A DNA stretch of 64,000 nucleotides, taken from positions 62,001 through 126,000 of the forward strand of contig PVXE01000005.1 in NCBI GenBank assembly GCA_014444615.1. Reading direction: 5' to 3'. This document shows, piece by piece, positions 49,598-58,871 of this stretch. Under the pieces are notes generated by a model that did no database searches, had not been told where the DNA came from, and saw nothing but the letters and a program-made list of their open reading frames with translations. Source of the stretch: Tagaea sp. CACIAM 22H2. Its GTDB lineage: Bacteria > Pseudomonadota > Alphaproteobacteria > CACIAM-22H2. Position 1 is the stretch's first letter, and each line of letters starts with the position of its first letter. The position numbers and the translations under genes are program-made.

Positions 49598-52156
49598 ATG
49601 GGCCGATTGACCGACGACGCTTCGAACCGGTTGAATCCAGCGCTCGGATGGTTCGGCGTCGTACGGATCGGGCTCGTGCAAGCCGCACTCGGCGCCGTGG
49701 TGGTGATCGCCACGTCGACGCTCAATCGCGTGATGATCGTCGAATTGGCGCTGCCCGCGATCGTGCCGGGCGCTTTGCTTGCTCTCCACTACGCCTTGCA
49801 GGTGATGCGCCCGCGCTGGGGCTACGGCTCCGATCGCGGCGGGCGGCGCACGCCATGGATCGTCGGCGGCATGGCCGCACTTTGCGCCGGCGGCGTGGTT
49901 GCGGCCGGCGGGGTCGCCGCGATGGAAAGCGACACGGCGCTGGGCATAGCCATCGCCATCGCGGGTTTCGCGATGGTCGGCACGGGCGCCGGTTGCGCCG
50001 GCACGACGCTGCTGGTGCTTTTGTCGAAACGGGTGGCGACCGAGCGGCGCGCCGCCGCCGCGACGATCGTGTGGATCATGATGATCGTGGGTTTCGCGGT
50101 CACGGCCGGCACCGCTGGACGATTCCTCGACCCCTTTTCGACCGGGCGGTTGGTCGCCGTATCGGCCTGTATCTCGGCGCTCGCTTTCGCGCTGGCGCTG
50201 CTCGCGTTGCGCGGGCTCGAAGGAAACGTGCCGGCAAGAACGGCCGCCCCCGCCCCTGCGCGCGACATGCCCGGCTTCGGCGCGGCGCTGGCGCAAGCCT
50301 GGCGCGAGCCGCAAACGCGGCTGTTTACGATCCTGATCTTCGTCTCGATGCTCGCCTATAGCGCGCAGGATCTGATCCTCGAGCCGTTCGCCGCGACGCT
50401 GTACGGCATGACGCCGGGCCAGACGACGTCGCTTTCCGGCATTCAGCATGCGGGCGTGCTTGCCGGGATGGTGATTCTGGCGATTACGAGCACGGTCTTC
50501 GGATCGGGCGCCAAAACCGATCTGCTGCGCTGGACGGCCTATGGCTGCTTAAGCTCCGGTGCAGCGCTGTCGCTGCTCGTCGCGGCAGGATTCGGCTACG
50601 CCATCCTGTCGATCGAGGCGATGACCTTCGTGCTGGGCGTGGCAAACGGCATGTTCGCGGCCGCGGCCATCGGCGCGATGATGACGCAGGTCGGCAGCGG
50701 TCATGCGGGCCGCGAAGGCACACGTATGGGCATGTGGGGCGCCTCGCAAGCCATCGCCTTCGGCGCGGGCGGTATCGCCGGCGCCGCCGGTGCGGATATC
50801 GCGCGCTTGCTGCTGAACGACGCCATCGCCGCCTATGCGATCGTCTTCGCGGGCGAGGCGCTGCTCTTCGCGCTGTCGGCGGCGCTCGCGCTTGGTATTG
50901 CCGCGCGCGCCGCGTTGGCGCCGGAACCGCGCGCCGCACTCGGCGCGAATGTCGCGCCCGACTCGATCGAGGAATACGACGTCGCCGTCGTCGGCGGCGG
51001 TCCGGCGGGCGCTACGGCCGCGGAGGATTTGGCGCGCACCGGCGCGCGCGTGTTGCTGCTCGACCGCGCCGGACGGATCAAGCCCTGCGGCGGTGCCATT
51101 CCGCCGCGTCTGATCGCCGACTTCGCGATCCCAGACTCACTGCTGGTCGCGCGGATCGGTGCGGCGCGCATGGTGGCGCCGTCGGGAAAACACGTCGATA
51201 TCCCCATCGAAGGCGGCTATGTCGGCATGGTCGACCGCGAGGTCTTCGACGAATTCCTGCGCGAACGCGCGCAGCGCGCGGGCGCCACGCGCCGGACCGG
51301 CGATTTCGATCGCGTGCTGAGCGGCGACGCGGGCGCCACCGTGCTGCGCTGGACCGCCCGTAACGCGGACGGCACCGAAATCGCCCATCATGCGCGCGTG
51401 CGTTTGGTCATCGGCGCCGACGGCGCCAACTCCGCCGTCGCGCGGCGCGAGATCGGCGCCAGCGACCGCAGCAATTTGGTGTTCGCGTATCACGAAATCG
51501 TCGAATCCCCGCAAAGCGGCGGCGTCGATTTCGATCCGACACGCTGCGACGTGATCTATCGCGGCAAAACCTCGCCCGATTTCTACGCCTGGATTTTTCC
51601 GCACGGGAAGACGACCAGCGTCGGCACGGGTTCCGCGCAAAAGGGTTTCTCGCTGCGCAACGCCGTCGCCGAAACGCGCGCGATCGCCGGGCTCGGGAAT
51701 TGCCGCACGATCCGCCGCGAGGGCGCGCCTATTCCGCTGAAGCCCCTTCCCCGCTGGGACAACGGCCGCGACGTGCTGCTCGCGGGCGACGCTGCGGGCG
51801 TTGTCGCCCCTGCCTCGGGCGAAGGCATTTATTATGCGATGTATGGCGGACGCGTGGCCGCGCAGGCGGCTACGGAATTCCTCGCGACCGGTGACGCGCG
51901 TGCGTTGGCCGCCGCGCGCAAACGCTTCCTCGCCAAGCACGGAATCGTGTTCCTGATCCTGCGGATCATGCAGCGCTTTTGGTACGCGTCGGAAAAGCGG
52001 CGCGAAAGTTTCGTCGATATCTGCCGCGATCGCGACGTGCAGAAGCTGACTTTCGATTCCTACATGAACAAGGAACTCGTGCGCGCGCGGCCGGGCGCGC
52101 ATATGCGGATCTTCTTCAAGGATATCGGCCATCTGCTGGGCTTCCTGCGGCCATGA
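49598..52156 (+). CDS. bchP: Fusion of a PucC-family MFS protein (Bch2-like) with geranylgeranyl reductase BchP
   Basis: One 852-codon reading frame encodes two complete proteins. Residues 1 to about 445 are a 12-span PucC/BCH-family transporter (STLNRVMIVELALPAIVPGA, DLILEPFAATLYGMTPGQTT). Residues about 458-852 are full-length BchP: the FAD motif YDVAVVGGGPAGATAAEDLA, GGAIPPRLI, VIGADGANSAVARREIG, GDAAGVVAPASGEGIYYAM and the C-terminal FDSYMNKELV. The linker (about 446-457) has no in-frame ATG or GTG. BchP reduces the geranylgeranyl tail of bacteriochlorophyll to phytyl. In relatives these are usually separate adjacent genes. The stop overlaps the tspO start by 4 nt. Confidence 0.93.
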   Translation: MGRLTDDASNRLNPALGWFGVVRIGLVQAALGAVVVIATSTLNRVMIVELALPAIVPGALLALHYALQVMRPRWGYGSDRGGRRTPWIVGGMAALCAGGVVAAGGVAAMESDTALGIAIAIAGFAMVGTGAGCAGTTLLVLLSKRVATERRAAAATIVWIMMIVGFAVTAGTAGRFLDPFSTGRLVAVSACISALAFALALLALRGLEGNVPARTAAPAPARDMPGFGAALAQAWREPQTRLFTILIFVSMLAYSAQDLILEPFAATLYGMTPGQTTSLSGIQHAGVLAGMVILAITSTVFGSGAKTDLLRWTAYGCLSSGAALSLLVAAGFGYAILSIEAMTFVLGVANGMFAAAAIGAMMTQVGSGHAGREGTRMGMWGASQAIAFGAGGIAGAAGADIARLLLNDAIAAYAIVFAGEALLFALSAALALGIAARAALAPEPRAALGANVAPDSIEEYDVAVVGGGPAGATAAEDLARTGARVLLLDRAGRIKPCGGAIPPRLIADFAIPDSLLVARIGAARMVAPSGKHVDIPIEGGYVGMVDREVFDEFLRERAQRAGATRRTGDFDRVLSGDAGATVLRWTARNADGTEIAHHARVRLVIGADGANSAVARREIGASDRSNLVFAYHEIVESPQSGGVDFDPTRCDVIYRGKTSPDFYAWIFPHGKTTSVGTGSAQKGFSLRNAVAETRAIAGLGNCRTIRREGAPIPLKPLPRWDNGRDVLLAGDAAGVVAPASGEGIYYAMYGGRVAAQAATEFLATGDARALAAARKRFLAKHGIVFLILRIMQRFWYASEKRRESFVDICRDRDVQKLTFDSYMNKELVRARPGAHMRIFFKDIGHLLGFLRP

Positions 52157-52647
52157 TTTTCGCGAAAAAAAGCCGATCGCGGCCCTTCGCCGCCGGTGTC
52201 GCCTGCGCGATCGCCGTCGCCATGGCCGGCGGAGCGATGACCGAAATCGGACCTTGGTACGAATCGCTCGCGAAGCCGAGCTGGCAGCCGCCGGGTTGGG
52301 CCTTCGGGCCCGCCTGGACGCTGATCTTCGCCGCTTGCGCATGGTCCTTTGCGGAAGCCTGGGCCGCTGCGCGCGGACGTGCCGCACGCCTAACCATTAT
52401 GTGGCTCTTTGCGTTCAACATGCTGCTCAACATGGCGTGGAGTGGCCTGTTCTTCACGCTGCGCCGGCCCGATTGGGCGCTGGTCGAGGTCGCGCTGCTG
52501 TGGCTTTCGATCGCGGCCCTGATCTTCGTCTTGCGCCCCGTTTCGCCGCGTGCGGCGGCGTGGCTCCTGCCCTATATCGCGTGGGTAAGCTTCGCGGCGA
52601 TCCTCAATTTCGAGATCGTCCGGCTCAACGCGCCGTTCGAAGGCTGA
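52153..52647 (+). CDS. tspO: TspO/MBR tetrapyrrole-binding membrane protein
   Basis: This 164-residue protein has five membrane helices. Family signatures are WYESLAKPSWQPPGWAFGPA after helix 1 and NMLLNMAWSGLFF. TspO of Rhodobacter sits in the outer membrane, binds porphyrins and negatively affects pigment gene expression in response to oxygen. Here it is coupled to pucC-bchP and precedes hemF, so porphyrin sensing or export during pigment synthesis is plausible. Confidence 0.93.
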   Translation: MIFAKKSRSRPFAAGVACAIAVAMAGGAMTEIGPWYESLAKPSWQPPGWAFGPAWTLIFAACAWSFAEAWAAARGRAARLTIMWLFAFNMLLNMAWSGLFFTLRRPDWALVEVALLWLSIAALIFVLRPVSPRAAAWLLPYIAWVSFAAILNFEIVRLNAPFEG

Positions 52648-52665
52648 CGGGAGGCGCGTTCGGCA

Positions 52666-52935
52666 ATGGCGGAGTTCTTCGCAAGCGGCCTCGTCGTCGA
52701 CGCGATTCTGGCGCTGATGGTGCTGCAATTCGCGCTGCTCTGCGTCTTGCGCATCGTCATCGCCAAGGCGCCGCCACCGTTCGACTTTCTGCCCACGATG
52801 CTGGCCGGTGCCGGGTTGCTGCTGGCGCTGCGCGGCGCGTTGACCGGCGCGGCGTGGCCCGTAATCGCAGCCTGGTTGCTGGCCGGGCTTGCGGCGCATC
52901 TCTTCGACCTCTATCTGCGCAGACCTTGGCGATGA
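52666..52935 (+). CDS. Small membrane protein in photosynthesis cluster (orf89)
   Basis: This 89-residue hydrophobic protein has three predicted spans ([57 protein letters not shown]) and a basic C-terminus RRPWR. GGGAGG precedes the ATG. It lies between tspO and hemF in the same operon, 4 nt from hemF. I do not recognise a family with a known function. Its fixed place among tetrapyrrole genes suggests a role in pigment metabolism or complex assembly. Confidence 0.8.
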   Translation: MAEFFASGLVVDAILALMVLQFALLCVLRIVIAKAPPPFDFLPTMLAGAGLLLALRGALTGAAWPVIAAWLLAGLAAHLFDLYLRRPWR

Positions 52936-52939
52936 CATC

Positions 52940-53818
52940 ATGACCGACATCGAAGCCCGCAAAGCCCGCGCCCAGAATTGGTTTAGGGAGCTTCGCGACA
53001 AGATCTGCGCCGAGTTCGAGAAGATCGAAGACGAGCTCGATACGGGTCCGCACGCGCATCTGCCTGCCGGGCGGTTCGAGCGCAAGGAGTGGGCGCGCAC
53101 CGATCATTCGGGTGCCCCCGGCGGCGGCGGCACGATCTCGCTGATGAAAGGCCGCGTGTTCGAAAAGGTCGGCGTCAATATCTCGACCGTGTTCGGCAGC
53201 TTCGCGCCCGAATTCGCCAAGCATATACCGGGGGCGGCCGACGATCCGCGCTTCTGGGCCTCGGGCATTTCGCTGGTGGCGCATATGCGCTCGCCACGCG
53301 TCCCGGCCACGCATATGAACACGCGCCATATCGTAACGACGAAAGCGTGGTTCGGCGGCGGCGGCGATTTGACGCCGATGGTGCCGCACGAGCCCGACAC
53401 GGCGCATTTCCACGGCGCGTATAAGGCCGCGTGCGACAAGCACGATCCCGCCTATTACCCGCAGTTCAAAAAATGGTGCGACGAGTATTTCTTCCTGCCC
53501 CATCGCAACGAGCCGCGCGGCGTGGGCGGGATTTTCTTCGACAATCTGGGCGACAAGCACGGCACGGGCGATTGGGAGAAGGATTTCGCCTTCACCCGCG
53601 ATGTGGGCCTGGCCTTCATCGACGCCTATGCGCCGCTGGTGCGCCGGCACATGCGTGAGAAGTGGACCGAAGCCGAGCGCGAGCATCAGCGCGTGCGGCG
53701 CGGGCGCTATGTGGAGTTCAATCTGCTCTACGATCGCGGCACGACATTCGGCCTGAAGACCGGCGGCAATGTCGAAGCGATCCTGATGAGCCTGCCGCCC
53801 GACGTCGGCTGGCCCTGA
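52940..53818 (+). CDS. hemF: Oxygen-dependent coproporphyrinogen III oxidase
   Basis: This 292-residue enzyme oxidatively decarboxylates two propionates of coproporphyrinogen III using O2. Family signatures: [40 protein letters not shown], the catalytic-site region [13 protein letters not shown], and [19 protein letters not shown]. Its presence with acsF implies oxygen-dependent tetrapyrrole synthesis. It is the last gene of the rightward operon and converges on pufC. Confidence 0.95.
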   Translation: MTDIEARKARAQNWFRELRDKICAEFEKIEDELDTGPHAHLPAGRFERKEWARTDHSGAPGGGGTISLMKGRVFEKVGVNISTVFGSFAPEFAKHIPGAADDPRFWASGISLVAHMRSPRVPATHMNTRHIVTTKAWFGGGGDLTPMVPHEPDTAHFHGAYKAACDKHDPAYYPQFKKWCDEYFFLPHRNEPRGVGGIFFDNLGDKHGTGDWEKDFAFTRDVGLAFIDAYAPLVRRHMREKWTEAEREHQRVRRGRYVEFNLLYDRGTTFGLKTGGNVEAILMSLPPDVGWP

Positions 53819-53867
53819 AAAATTTTGCCCTCCGGCGGCTGTGGGAGCAAAGCCGCGCGGAGGGCAA
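53818..53867 (-). terminator. pufC: Rho-independent terminator of the puf operon
   Basis: A 16-bp stem (53825-53840 with 53851-53867, one bulged base) has a 10-nt loop. Read leftward it is followed by AAAA then TTTTT (complement of 53818-53822). It ends transcription from crtE-puf just before hemF. The T-tract is absent in the hemF direction. Confidence 0.75.
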
Positions 53868-53891
53868 GTAGTGCCGCAGACCCCGTCTGGA

Positions 53892-54908
53892 CTAAGGCCG
53901 CAGCGAAGCCAGGTAGTCGCGAACCATGCTCTGGCCGAGCAATGGTTTGTTGGCTCCCTGGTGGCAGGTCGCGCAGTTGATCTTCGCGACGTCGCCTTCG
54001 TGACCCAGCCGGCTGGCCGGGAACGTTGACGTGAGCGGCACCAGATAATCCTTGTTGAGTTCGCGGACCATCCGGATGCCGTGCCACGCCTTGGCGCGGA
54101 TCGTGCCGTTCTGTTCCCACGATTTGAGCGCCTGCGTGTTGTGGCACGCCGTGCAATTCACGCCCAAAGCGTCGGACATGTGCATCATCAGCCCGTATGT
54201 GCCTTCGGTGGCCTGGATCGACGCGCCCGGACCTTTCGGCAGTGCGCTATCAGGCTGAACGCGGATCGGCGTGTTGCCCAGCAGATAGCTCGCGAAGGGA
54301 TTCGCCGGCAGCGAAGTAAGCCCGACACTCGACGACGGAGCGTTTTGTCCGTCCGGACGGCCGCCGGCATAGGTCGCCATCTTGGACTGCGGCGACGGCA
54401 TGAACCAGATCTCCGCCGGCACGGGATTGCCGCGATGGCAGGTGTAGCAAGTGACGCCCGTCTCCGCGACATGCGCAGACCAATTCTTGTTCAGATCGAT
54501 CGTCATTTGCAGCATGCGCCGCGCGACGATCTTCTGGTACGGCTTGTCGGAAGCGAGATTGCCGTCTTCATGGCAATAGGCGCAGCCTTCTTGCGGCGCC
54601 ACCCATTCGGTCATCGCTTGCATCACGCGCAGGAACTCGTTGGAGTCGAGATCCTTGAGCACTTGGACGTTCTCGTAGACAGCCGACGATTTCTCGCCGC
54701 TGGGTTCCGACGCCGGTTGCGCTTCCGGCAGGACGTTGGCGGCTTTGAGCCGATCCAGCGCGCCGGGATAGCCGAGCTGGGCCATGCCCGTGCCGCGCGG
54801 ACCGTTTTGCGTCGAATTCACCGGCGGGAAACCGAACGTCGTGAAGACGACGGCGACGCCGAGAAGAACGCCGACGACGATGGCGATACGCGTTCCGAAG
54901 CCGATCAT
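53892..54908 (-). CDS. pufC: Reaction centre tetraheme cytochrome c subunit
   Basis: This 338-residue periplasmic subunit has four heme motifs: CAYCH, CYTCH, CTACH and CATCH. One N-terminal membrane helix ([20 protein letters not shown]) anchors it; no lipobox cysteine is seen. It accepts electrons from soluble cytochromes and re-reduces the special pair. The start overlaps the pufM stop by 4 nt. pufC in place of pufX is typical of many purple bacteria outside Rhodobacter. Confidence 0.95.
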   Translation of the reverse strand: MIGFGTRIAIVVGVLLGVAVVFTTFGFPPVNSTQNGPRGTGMAQLGYPGALDRLKAANVLPEAQPASEPSGEKSSAVYENVQVLKDLDSNEFLRVMQAMTEWVAPQEGCAYCHEDGNLASDKPYQKIVARRMLQMTIDLNKNWSAHVAETGVTCYTCHRGNPVPAEIWFMPSPQSKMATYAGGRPDGQNAPSSSVGLTSLPANPFASYLLGNTPIRVQPDSALPKGPGASIQATEGTYGLMMHMSDALGVNCTACHNTQALKSWEQNGTIRAKAWHGIRMVRELNKDYLVPLTSTFPASRLGHEGDVAKINCATCHQGANKPLLGQSMVRDYLASLRP

Positions 54909-55885
54909 TTCGCCGCTCCTGGCAAAGTTGCGGGGTCGACCGCCGGCAAGTAAGGCGGATAGGCGGGCGCCACATGGTGCTTGACGGCCCACAGATACCA
55001 ATCGTCGACGACGGTGCCCGTCAGCAGGATGCCGATGCCGCCGGTCAGCGGACACAGCACGGCGAACCACCACGCCCAGCGATGGATCGACTCCATCGTG
55101 GCGTTGAAGCCCATCGTCCAGCGCCAGAACAGCGCCGCGCGTTCGGAAGCCGTGCCGCGATCGAGGATCTGCTCAATTTCGCGCTCGCCGCCGTAACGGC
55201 CGACCGCGAGGATCGTGGCACCGTGCATGGCGAAGAGCAGCGTCGATCCGTAGAGAAACGCGATCGAGAGCATATGGAACGGATTGTAGAAGAGGTTCCC
55301 GTAGCGCAGCGAGAACGCCGCCGTCCAATCAAGATGCGGGAAGATGCCGAAAGGCACCGCCTCGCTCCAGCTACCCATCATCAGGGGACGGATGAAGCCG
55401 AGCACCAGATAGAGCCAGATCGCTGCCGCGAAGGCCCAGGCGACATGCGTGCCGAGGCCGAGCTGGCGCGCGCGCCGGTACATCCGCGCCCACCACAGCA
55501 GGATCGACGCCGTCAGGAAGAAGCCGGCCATCAGCCACCAGCCGCCTTCGTTGAGCGGCGGGATGGAGAGGCCGTATTTCGGTGCTGGCGGTTCGAGCGC
55601 CAGCCAGAAGAGCTGACGGACGAACTGGACCGGGTCCCAGCCCACGCTCGCGAGCATGTTGAGGCCGATGATCTCGAACGCGATCAGGCCGCAAGCGAGC
55701 GACGCGACGCCGAGCGTGCCGAGATAGATCGGCCCGATCTGCGCGTTGCCGATAATCCCCATAAGATGGGAGAAGAACGGCTTGCCGTCGCGCGCCCAAT
55801 CGCCGGCCGGCAACGCGATCCCGTCATGCGGCGCGCTGCGCGCCTGGATGCGGGTGAAGATGTTCTGATATTCGATGCTATTCAT
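54905..55885 (-). CDS. pufM: Photosynthetic reaction centre M subunit
   Basis: This 326-residue subunit has five membrane helices. It shows [20 protein letters not shown] (special-pair histidine), [20 protein letters not shown] (iron-quinone region with histidine ligand) and [22 protein letters not shown]-terminal tail, [14 protein letters not shown], extends the M subunit as in species with PufC. It begins 14 nt after pufL. Confidence 0.97.
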   Translation of the reverse strand: MNSIEYQNIFTRIQARSAPHDGIALPAGDWARDGKPFFSHLMGIIGNAQIGPIYLGTLGVASLACGLIAFEIIGLNMLASVGWDPVQFVRQLFWLALEPPAPKYGLSIPPLNEGGWWLMAGFFLTASILLWWARMYRRARQLGLGTHVAWAFAAAIWLYLVLGFIRPLMMGSWSEAVPFGIFPHLDWTAAFSLRYGNLFYNPFHMLSIAFLYGSTLLFAMHGATILAVGRYGGEREIEQILDRGTASERAALFWRWTMGFNATMESIHRWAWWFAVLCPLTGGIGILLTGTVVDDWYLWAVKHHVAPAYPPYLPAVDPATLPGAAK

Positions 55886-55899
55886 GCGAACCTCCCCGC

Positions 55900-56724
55900 T
55901 CAGCGCCAAATCGGCAGGTTGAGCCACCAGCCCCACCATTCGGGCCAGCCGCGCGTCCAGAACGGACCGCTGATCACGATACAGACCGCGCTCCAGAAGC
56001 CGGCGTTCAGCGCCAGCACCAGGCCGACGCGGTGAATGCCGAGCGTGCCGACCGAGTAACCGATCGCGTCGCGGAAGAACGTATCCTCGTGCTCGGGCGT
56101 CTTGACCGTCTCGCCGGGCTTCGGATTGGTCGCCGACAGGATCAGCGAGCCGTGCAGCGCCAAAGCGAGGCAAGTCGTGAAGAAGAACGTGACCGCCAGC
56201 ATATGCGCCGGGTTGTAGTGGAAGTGCAGATACTGGTAGCCGGTGTTCGACACCCAATCGAGATGCGAGATGATGCCGTAGGGGAAACCGTGTCCCCACG
56301 CACCCATCAGGATCGGGCGGATGACCACCAGCGTGACGTAAGCGAAGATCGCCACCGAGAAGGCGAACGGCACGTGATAGCCGATGCCGAGTTTTCGGCA
56401 GATCTCCACTTCGCGCAGCGCCCAAGACCCGAAAGCCCCGATCGCGCAGACGGTGATGATCTGCCAGAAGCCCCCCTCCTTCAACGGCGCCAGACCAAGG
56501 CCGTAGCTGAGGTCGGGTGGTGCGATGTTGATCTGCCAGGGGTTCCAGGTCGGTCCGTCGGCCGCCGCGACGAAGATGAGCATCGTACCGACGAACGAGA
56601 AGAAGATCGTCGTCACGCCGAAGAAGCCGACATAGAACGGTCCGACCCAAAAGTCGAACAGATCGCCGCCGATCAGCGTGCCTCCCCGTACCCTGTATTT
56701 GCGCTCGAAACTGAGCATCGCCAT
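55900..56724 (-). CDS. pufL: Photosynthetic reaction centre L subunit
   Basis: This 274-residue subunit begins [20 protein letters not shown], as in most PufL proteins. It has five membrane helices with the special-pair and accessory bacteriochlorophyll histidines in [15 protein letters not shown], the Fe-ligand region [16 protein letters not shown] and [20 protein letters not shown] in the QB pocket. No residue changes stand out. It is preceded by two stable hairpins that separate it from pufA. Confidence 0.97.
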   Translation of the reverse strand: MAMLSFERKYRVRGGTLIGGDLFDFWVGPFYVGFFGVTTIFFSFVGTMLIFVAAADGPTWNPWQINIAPPDLSYGLGLAPLKEGGFWQIITVCAIGAFGSWALREVEICRKLGIGYHVPFAFSVAIFAYVTLVVIRPILMGAWGHGFPYGIISHLDWVSNTGYQYLHFHYNPAHMLAVTFFFTTCLALALHGSLILSATNPKPGETVKTPEHEDTFFRDAIGYSVGTLGIHRVGLVLALNAGFWSAVCIVISGPFWTRGWPEWWGWWLNLPIWR

Positions 56725-56756
56725 CGTCGCGTCCTCCTCGTAACCGGCCTAGCTTG

Positions 56757-56780
56757 CCCGCCGGGGGCTTACCCGGCGGG
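56757..56780 (-). repeat. pufA-pufL intercistronic hairpin, proximal to pufL
   Basis: CCCGCCGGG (56757-56765) pairs perfectly with CCCGGCGGG (56772-56780) around a 6-nt loop. Together with the neighbouring hairpin it forms the 3' barrier that usually stabilises pufBA mRNA. Confidence 0.8.
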
Positions 56781-56782
56781 AC

Positions 56783-56818
56783 CGGACGGAACGAAAGCCT
56801 GCGCTTTCGCCCCGTCCG
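56783..56818 (-). repeat. pufA-pufL intercistronic hairpin, proximal to pufA
   Basis: Outer arms CGGACGG/CCGTCCG (56783-56789, 56812-56818) and inner arms CGAAAGC/GCTTTCG (56792-56798, 56803-56809) are separated by a small internal loop and closed by a 4-nt loop. It is expected to block 3' exonucleases after pufBA, raising LH1 polypeptides over reaction-centre subunits. Confidence 0.85.
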
Positions 56819-56843
56819 CGCCCGCGGGCGGTTTGATCCGCCT

Positions 56844-57026
56844 TCAGGTCAGCAGGAACATCGATTGTTCCACCAGAGCGGCGGCCGCTTTGCGCGGACC
56901 TTCGATCCAGTTGAAGCGATCGGTGCTCAGCAAGATGAAGTGAATCACGATCGCGAGACCGAACAGGAAAACGGCCGTCGCGACGAGCGCACGGCGCGGG
57001 TCGAACAGCTTCCAAATACGCCACAT
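56844..57026 (-). CDS. pufA: Light-harvesting 1 alpha polypeptide
   Basis: This 60-residue antenna peptide begins [20 protein letters not shown]. It has a single membrane helix, the bacteriochlorophyll ligand His29 ([11 protein letters not shown]) and the DRFNW segment that follows it. It pairs with PufB to form the LH1 ring. A good ribosome site (AGGAGG) precedes it; it lies 12 nt after pufB. Confidence 0.95.
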   Translation of the reverse strand: MWRIWKLFDPRRALVATAVFLFGLAIVIHFILLSTDRFNWIEGPRKAAAALVEQSMFLLT

Positions 57027-57038
57027 TGCCGCCTCCTT

Positions 57039-57263
57039 TTACGCCACGAACGGCGCGATGAGTGTGCTGGCCGTCGTGATGCCTTGTTCCAGCATCGCGT
57101 AGCCCTTCGGGCCGGGCAGCCAGGGCCGCCACATCCACGCGAGAACGTGGGCGATGACGGCGATGATCGTGAAAATGACGAAACCCTGGACGAAGTAGCT
57201 GTGGAACTCCTGGGCCTCATCGTCGGACAACCCCGAAAGGTTGCCTTGCTTGTCTCCTGCCAT
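57039..57263 (-). CDS. pufB: Light-harvesting 1 beta polypeptide
   Basis: This 74-residue peptide has the beta signature [17 protein letters not shown], the ligand His39 ([17 protein letters not shown]) and a longer C-terminal tail ([20 protein letters not shown]) than the usual 48-50 residue LH1 beta chains. AGGAG precedes the ATG by 9 nt. It follows a 48-codon reading frame instead of pufQ. Confidence 0.93.
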   Translation of the reverse strand: MAGDKQGNLSGLSDDEAQEFHSYFVQGFVIFTIIAVIAHVLAWMWRPWLPGPKGYAMLEQGITTASTLIAPFVA

Positions 57264-57277
57264 GGAGATCGACTCCT

Positions 57278-57424
57278 CTAGCTGGCCTTGCGGCCGTTAC
57301 CGCGCACCCCCCGCGCGGCAGGGAATACGGCGCACGGCCTTTCGACCGGCACGCCGCATTTCGAGTACCGGCCGAAGCCGGAATTCTTTCGCAGGCGGAT
57401 GGCGCGCGTCTTGCGCATCCTCAT
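57278..57424 (-). CDS. Putative 48-residue basic peptide between bchZ and pufB (orf48)
   Basis: This frame starts at an ATG overlapping the bchZ stop (ATGA), remains open for 48 codons and stops immediately before the pufB ribosome site. The predicted peptide (start [20 protein letters not shown]) is rich in Arg and Lys, has two Cys and no membrane helix, so it is not a PufQ homologue. High GC favours chance open frames; the exact fit between neighbours is the main evidence. Confidence 0.35.
   Translation of the reverse strand: MRMRKTRAIRLRKNSGFGRYSKCGVPVERPCAVFPAARGVRGNGRKAS
57368..57381 (-). repeat. UUCG tetraloop hairpin between bchZ and pufB
   Basis: On the transcript strand CCGGC-TTCG-GCCGG forms a C(UUCG)G-closed stem of 5 bp. 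Such hairpins are unusually stable and may protect or mark processing of puf mRNA downstream of bchZ. Confidence 0.5.
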
Positions 57425-58869
57425 CCCGCCTCCGCCAAGGCGCGCGCCAGATGCGCGCGCGTGACTTTTCGTTCGCCGTCGAGCAGCGCTTCGCGCTCGG
57501 CGCGATCGCGCAGCCGCTTGGCCGCCGAGATCCGCACCAGGAACGGCTCGCTTTCGACATGCTTGTCGAGTTCGGCTTGCGCCGCTTCGTCCCAGGAATC
57601 GGGCGGCAGCGCGCCGACCTTGGCGGGCGTGCGCTCGACTTTGTCGAGTTCCGTGCCCAGCGGCAAAATGTGGAACAACGCATCGAACAGCGCGTTGCAG
57701 TATTCCTGCACGATATAGACGGCCCCCGCGTAGCCCATGAAGGGCGTGCCCGTGGCGCGCCGGATGACGGCACCGGGGAACGACGCGGGGATATAGGTGC
57801 AGCGCGCGCCAATCTCGGCCGCGTACATGCGTTCGTTATAGGACCCGAACAGCACCAGCGGCGGTGATTTGCGGATCGTCTCGCGGATCTTGTCGTTGTC
57901 GGGCTTCGATCCGGGATTGCGCTCGAAGGCGAAGCTGCACGGCACGCCCAGCTCGTCCTGCAGGAAGCGCTTCAAGCCGCGCGCGTAGGTGCCCGTCGCC
58001 GACACGCCGAACGACGCGGTGCCGAAGAAATCCTGCGTGACCGAGCGCCATAGATCCCAGATCGCCTTCAGCGTCGTGTGCTTCTCGCGCTCGATGAAGG
58101 GCTCGGGATCGATGCCGACGACTTCGCCCAGCTTGCGTAGAAAATTCGTCGTCGCGAAGACGCCGATCGGCGCCATCAGATAAGGCCGGTCGAGCGCCTC
58201 GCAGAGTTTGCGGCCGAACTCCTGATACATGCAGATATTCGCGTCCGCGTCGGGCAAGCGCTTCACGTCGTCGATATGGGCACCCAGCGGGAAGGTCATG
58301 TTGACCTCGCAGCCGATGCCTTCGACCAGGCGGCGAATCTCGGCGAGATCCGACGGCATGTTGAACGTGCCGTAAGCCGGGCCGATGATATTGACGCGCG
58401 GTTTGACGCCAGGCGCGCGCTCGCCCTGCGGGCGCGGCTTGATGCGCTTCAAGCCGAATTCCTGCCACAGCCAGAACATCGCGCGGTCGGCGGTCTGCCA
58501 CTGGTCTTCGTCGATCGTGCGCGGAATGAAGCGCAGAAGATTGGAGCCTTCGGGCGTCACGCCGCCGCCGATCATCTCGGCGATGGAGCCGGTGACGACG
58601 ACCGCGGGCAGCTCTTGATCTTGCGTGCCGCTCGCGCGGCGCATGGCGCCTTCGGTGCCGTCCATCGACAACGATTCTTCGTTGAGGCCCGTGACCACGA
58701 CGGGCAACTCGTGCGGCGGCAATCCGTCGGTGTAATGCAGCACCGCCGTCACCGGCAGATTTTCGCAGCCGACCGGCCCGTCGATCACGCAGCGCAAACC
58801 GCGCACCGCGGTGAAGACGTAGACTGCACCCCAGTAGCCGCCGGCCCGATCATGGTCGAGGACAAGCAT
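57421..58869 (-). CDS. bchZ: Chlorophyllide reductase subunit Z
   Basis: This 482-residue NifK-like subunit of chlorophyllide a reductase starts [20 protein letters not shown]. Cys27 and Cys35 in [16 protein letters not shown] are candidate cluster ligands. A C-terminal protochlorophyllide-reductase-like domain ([19 protein letters not shown]) is present. With BchY it reduces the C7-C8 bond, converting the chlorin to a bacteriochlorin. It begins 2 nt after bchY. Confidence 0.96.
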   Translation of the reverse strand: MLVLDHDRAGGYWGAVYVFTAVRGLRCVIDGPVGCENLPVTAVLHYTDGLPPHELPVVVTGLNEESLSMDGTEGAMRRASGTQDQELPAVVVTGSIAEMIGGGVTPEGSNLLRFIPRTIDEDQWQTADRAMFWLWQEFGLKRIKPRPQGERAPGVKPRVNIIGPAYGTFNMPSDLAEIRRLVEGIGCEVNMTFPLGAHIDDVKRLPDADANICMYQEFGRKLCEALDRPYLMAPIGVFATTNFLRKLGEVVGIDPEPFIEREKHTTLKAIWDLWRSVTQDFFGTASFGVSATGTYARGLKRFLQDELGVPCSFAFERNPGSKPDNDKIRETIRKSPPLVLFGSYNERMYAAEIGARCTYIPASFPGAVIRRATGTPFMGYAGAVYIVQEYCNALFDALFHILPLGTELDKVERTPAKVGALPPDSWDEAAQAELDKHVESEPFLVRISAAKRLRDRAEREALLDGERKVTRAHLARALAEAG

Positions 58870-58871
58870 TG

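Noticed and set aside
52889-52939. A hemF start 51 nt upstream
   Set aside because: It would overlap the small membrane-protein gene and add residues unrelated to HemF; the ATG at 52940 matches the family N-terminus.
53868-53891. pufX after pufM/pufC
   Set aside because: pufM is followed directly by pufC by a 4-nt overlap, and the space after pufC is a terminator.
57264-57420. pufQ between bchZ and pufB
   Set aside because: The gap is only about 157 bp and the one open frame (48 codons) has no membrane helix; PufQ is longer and hydrophobic.
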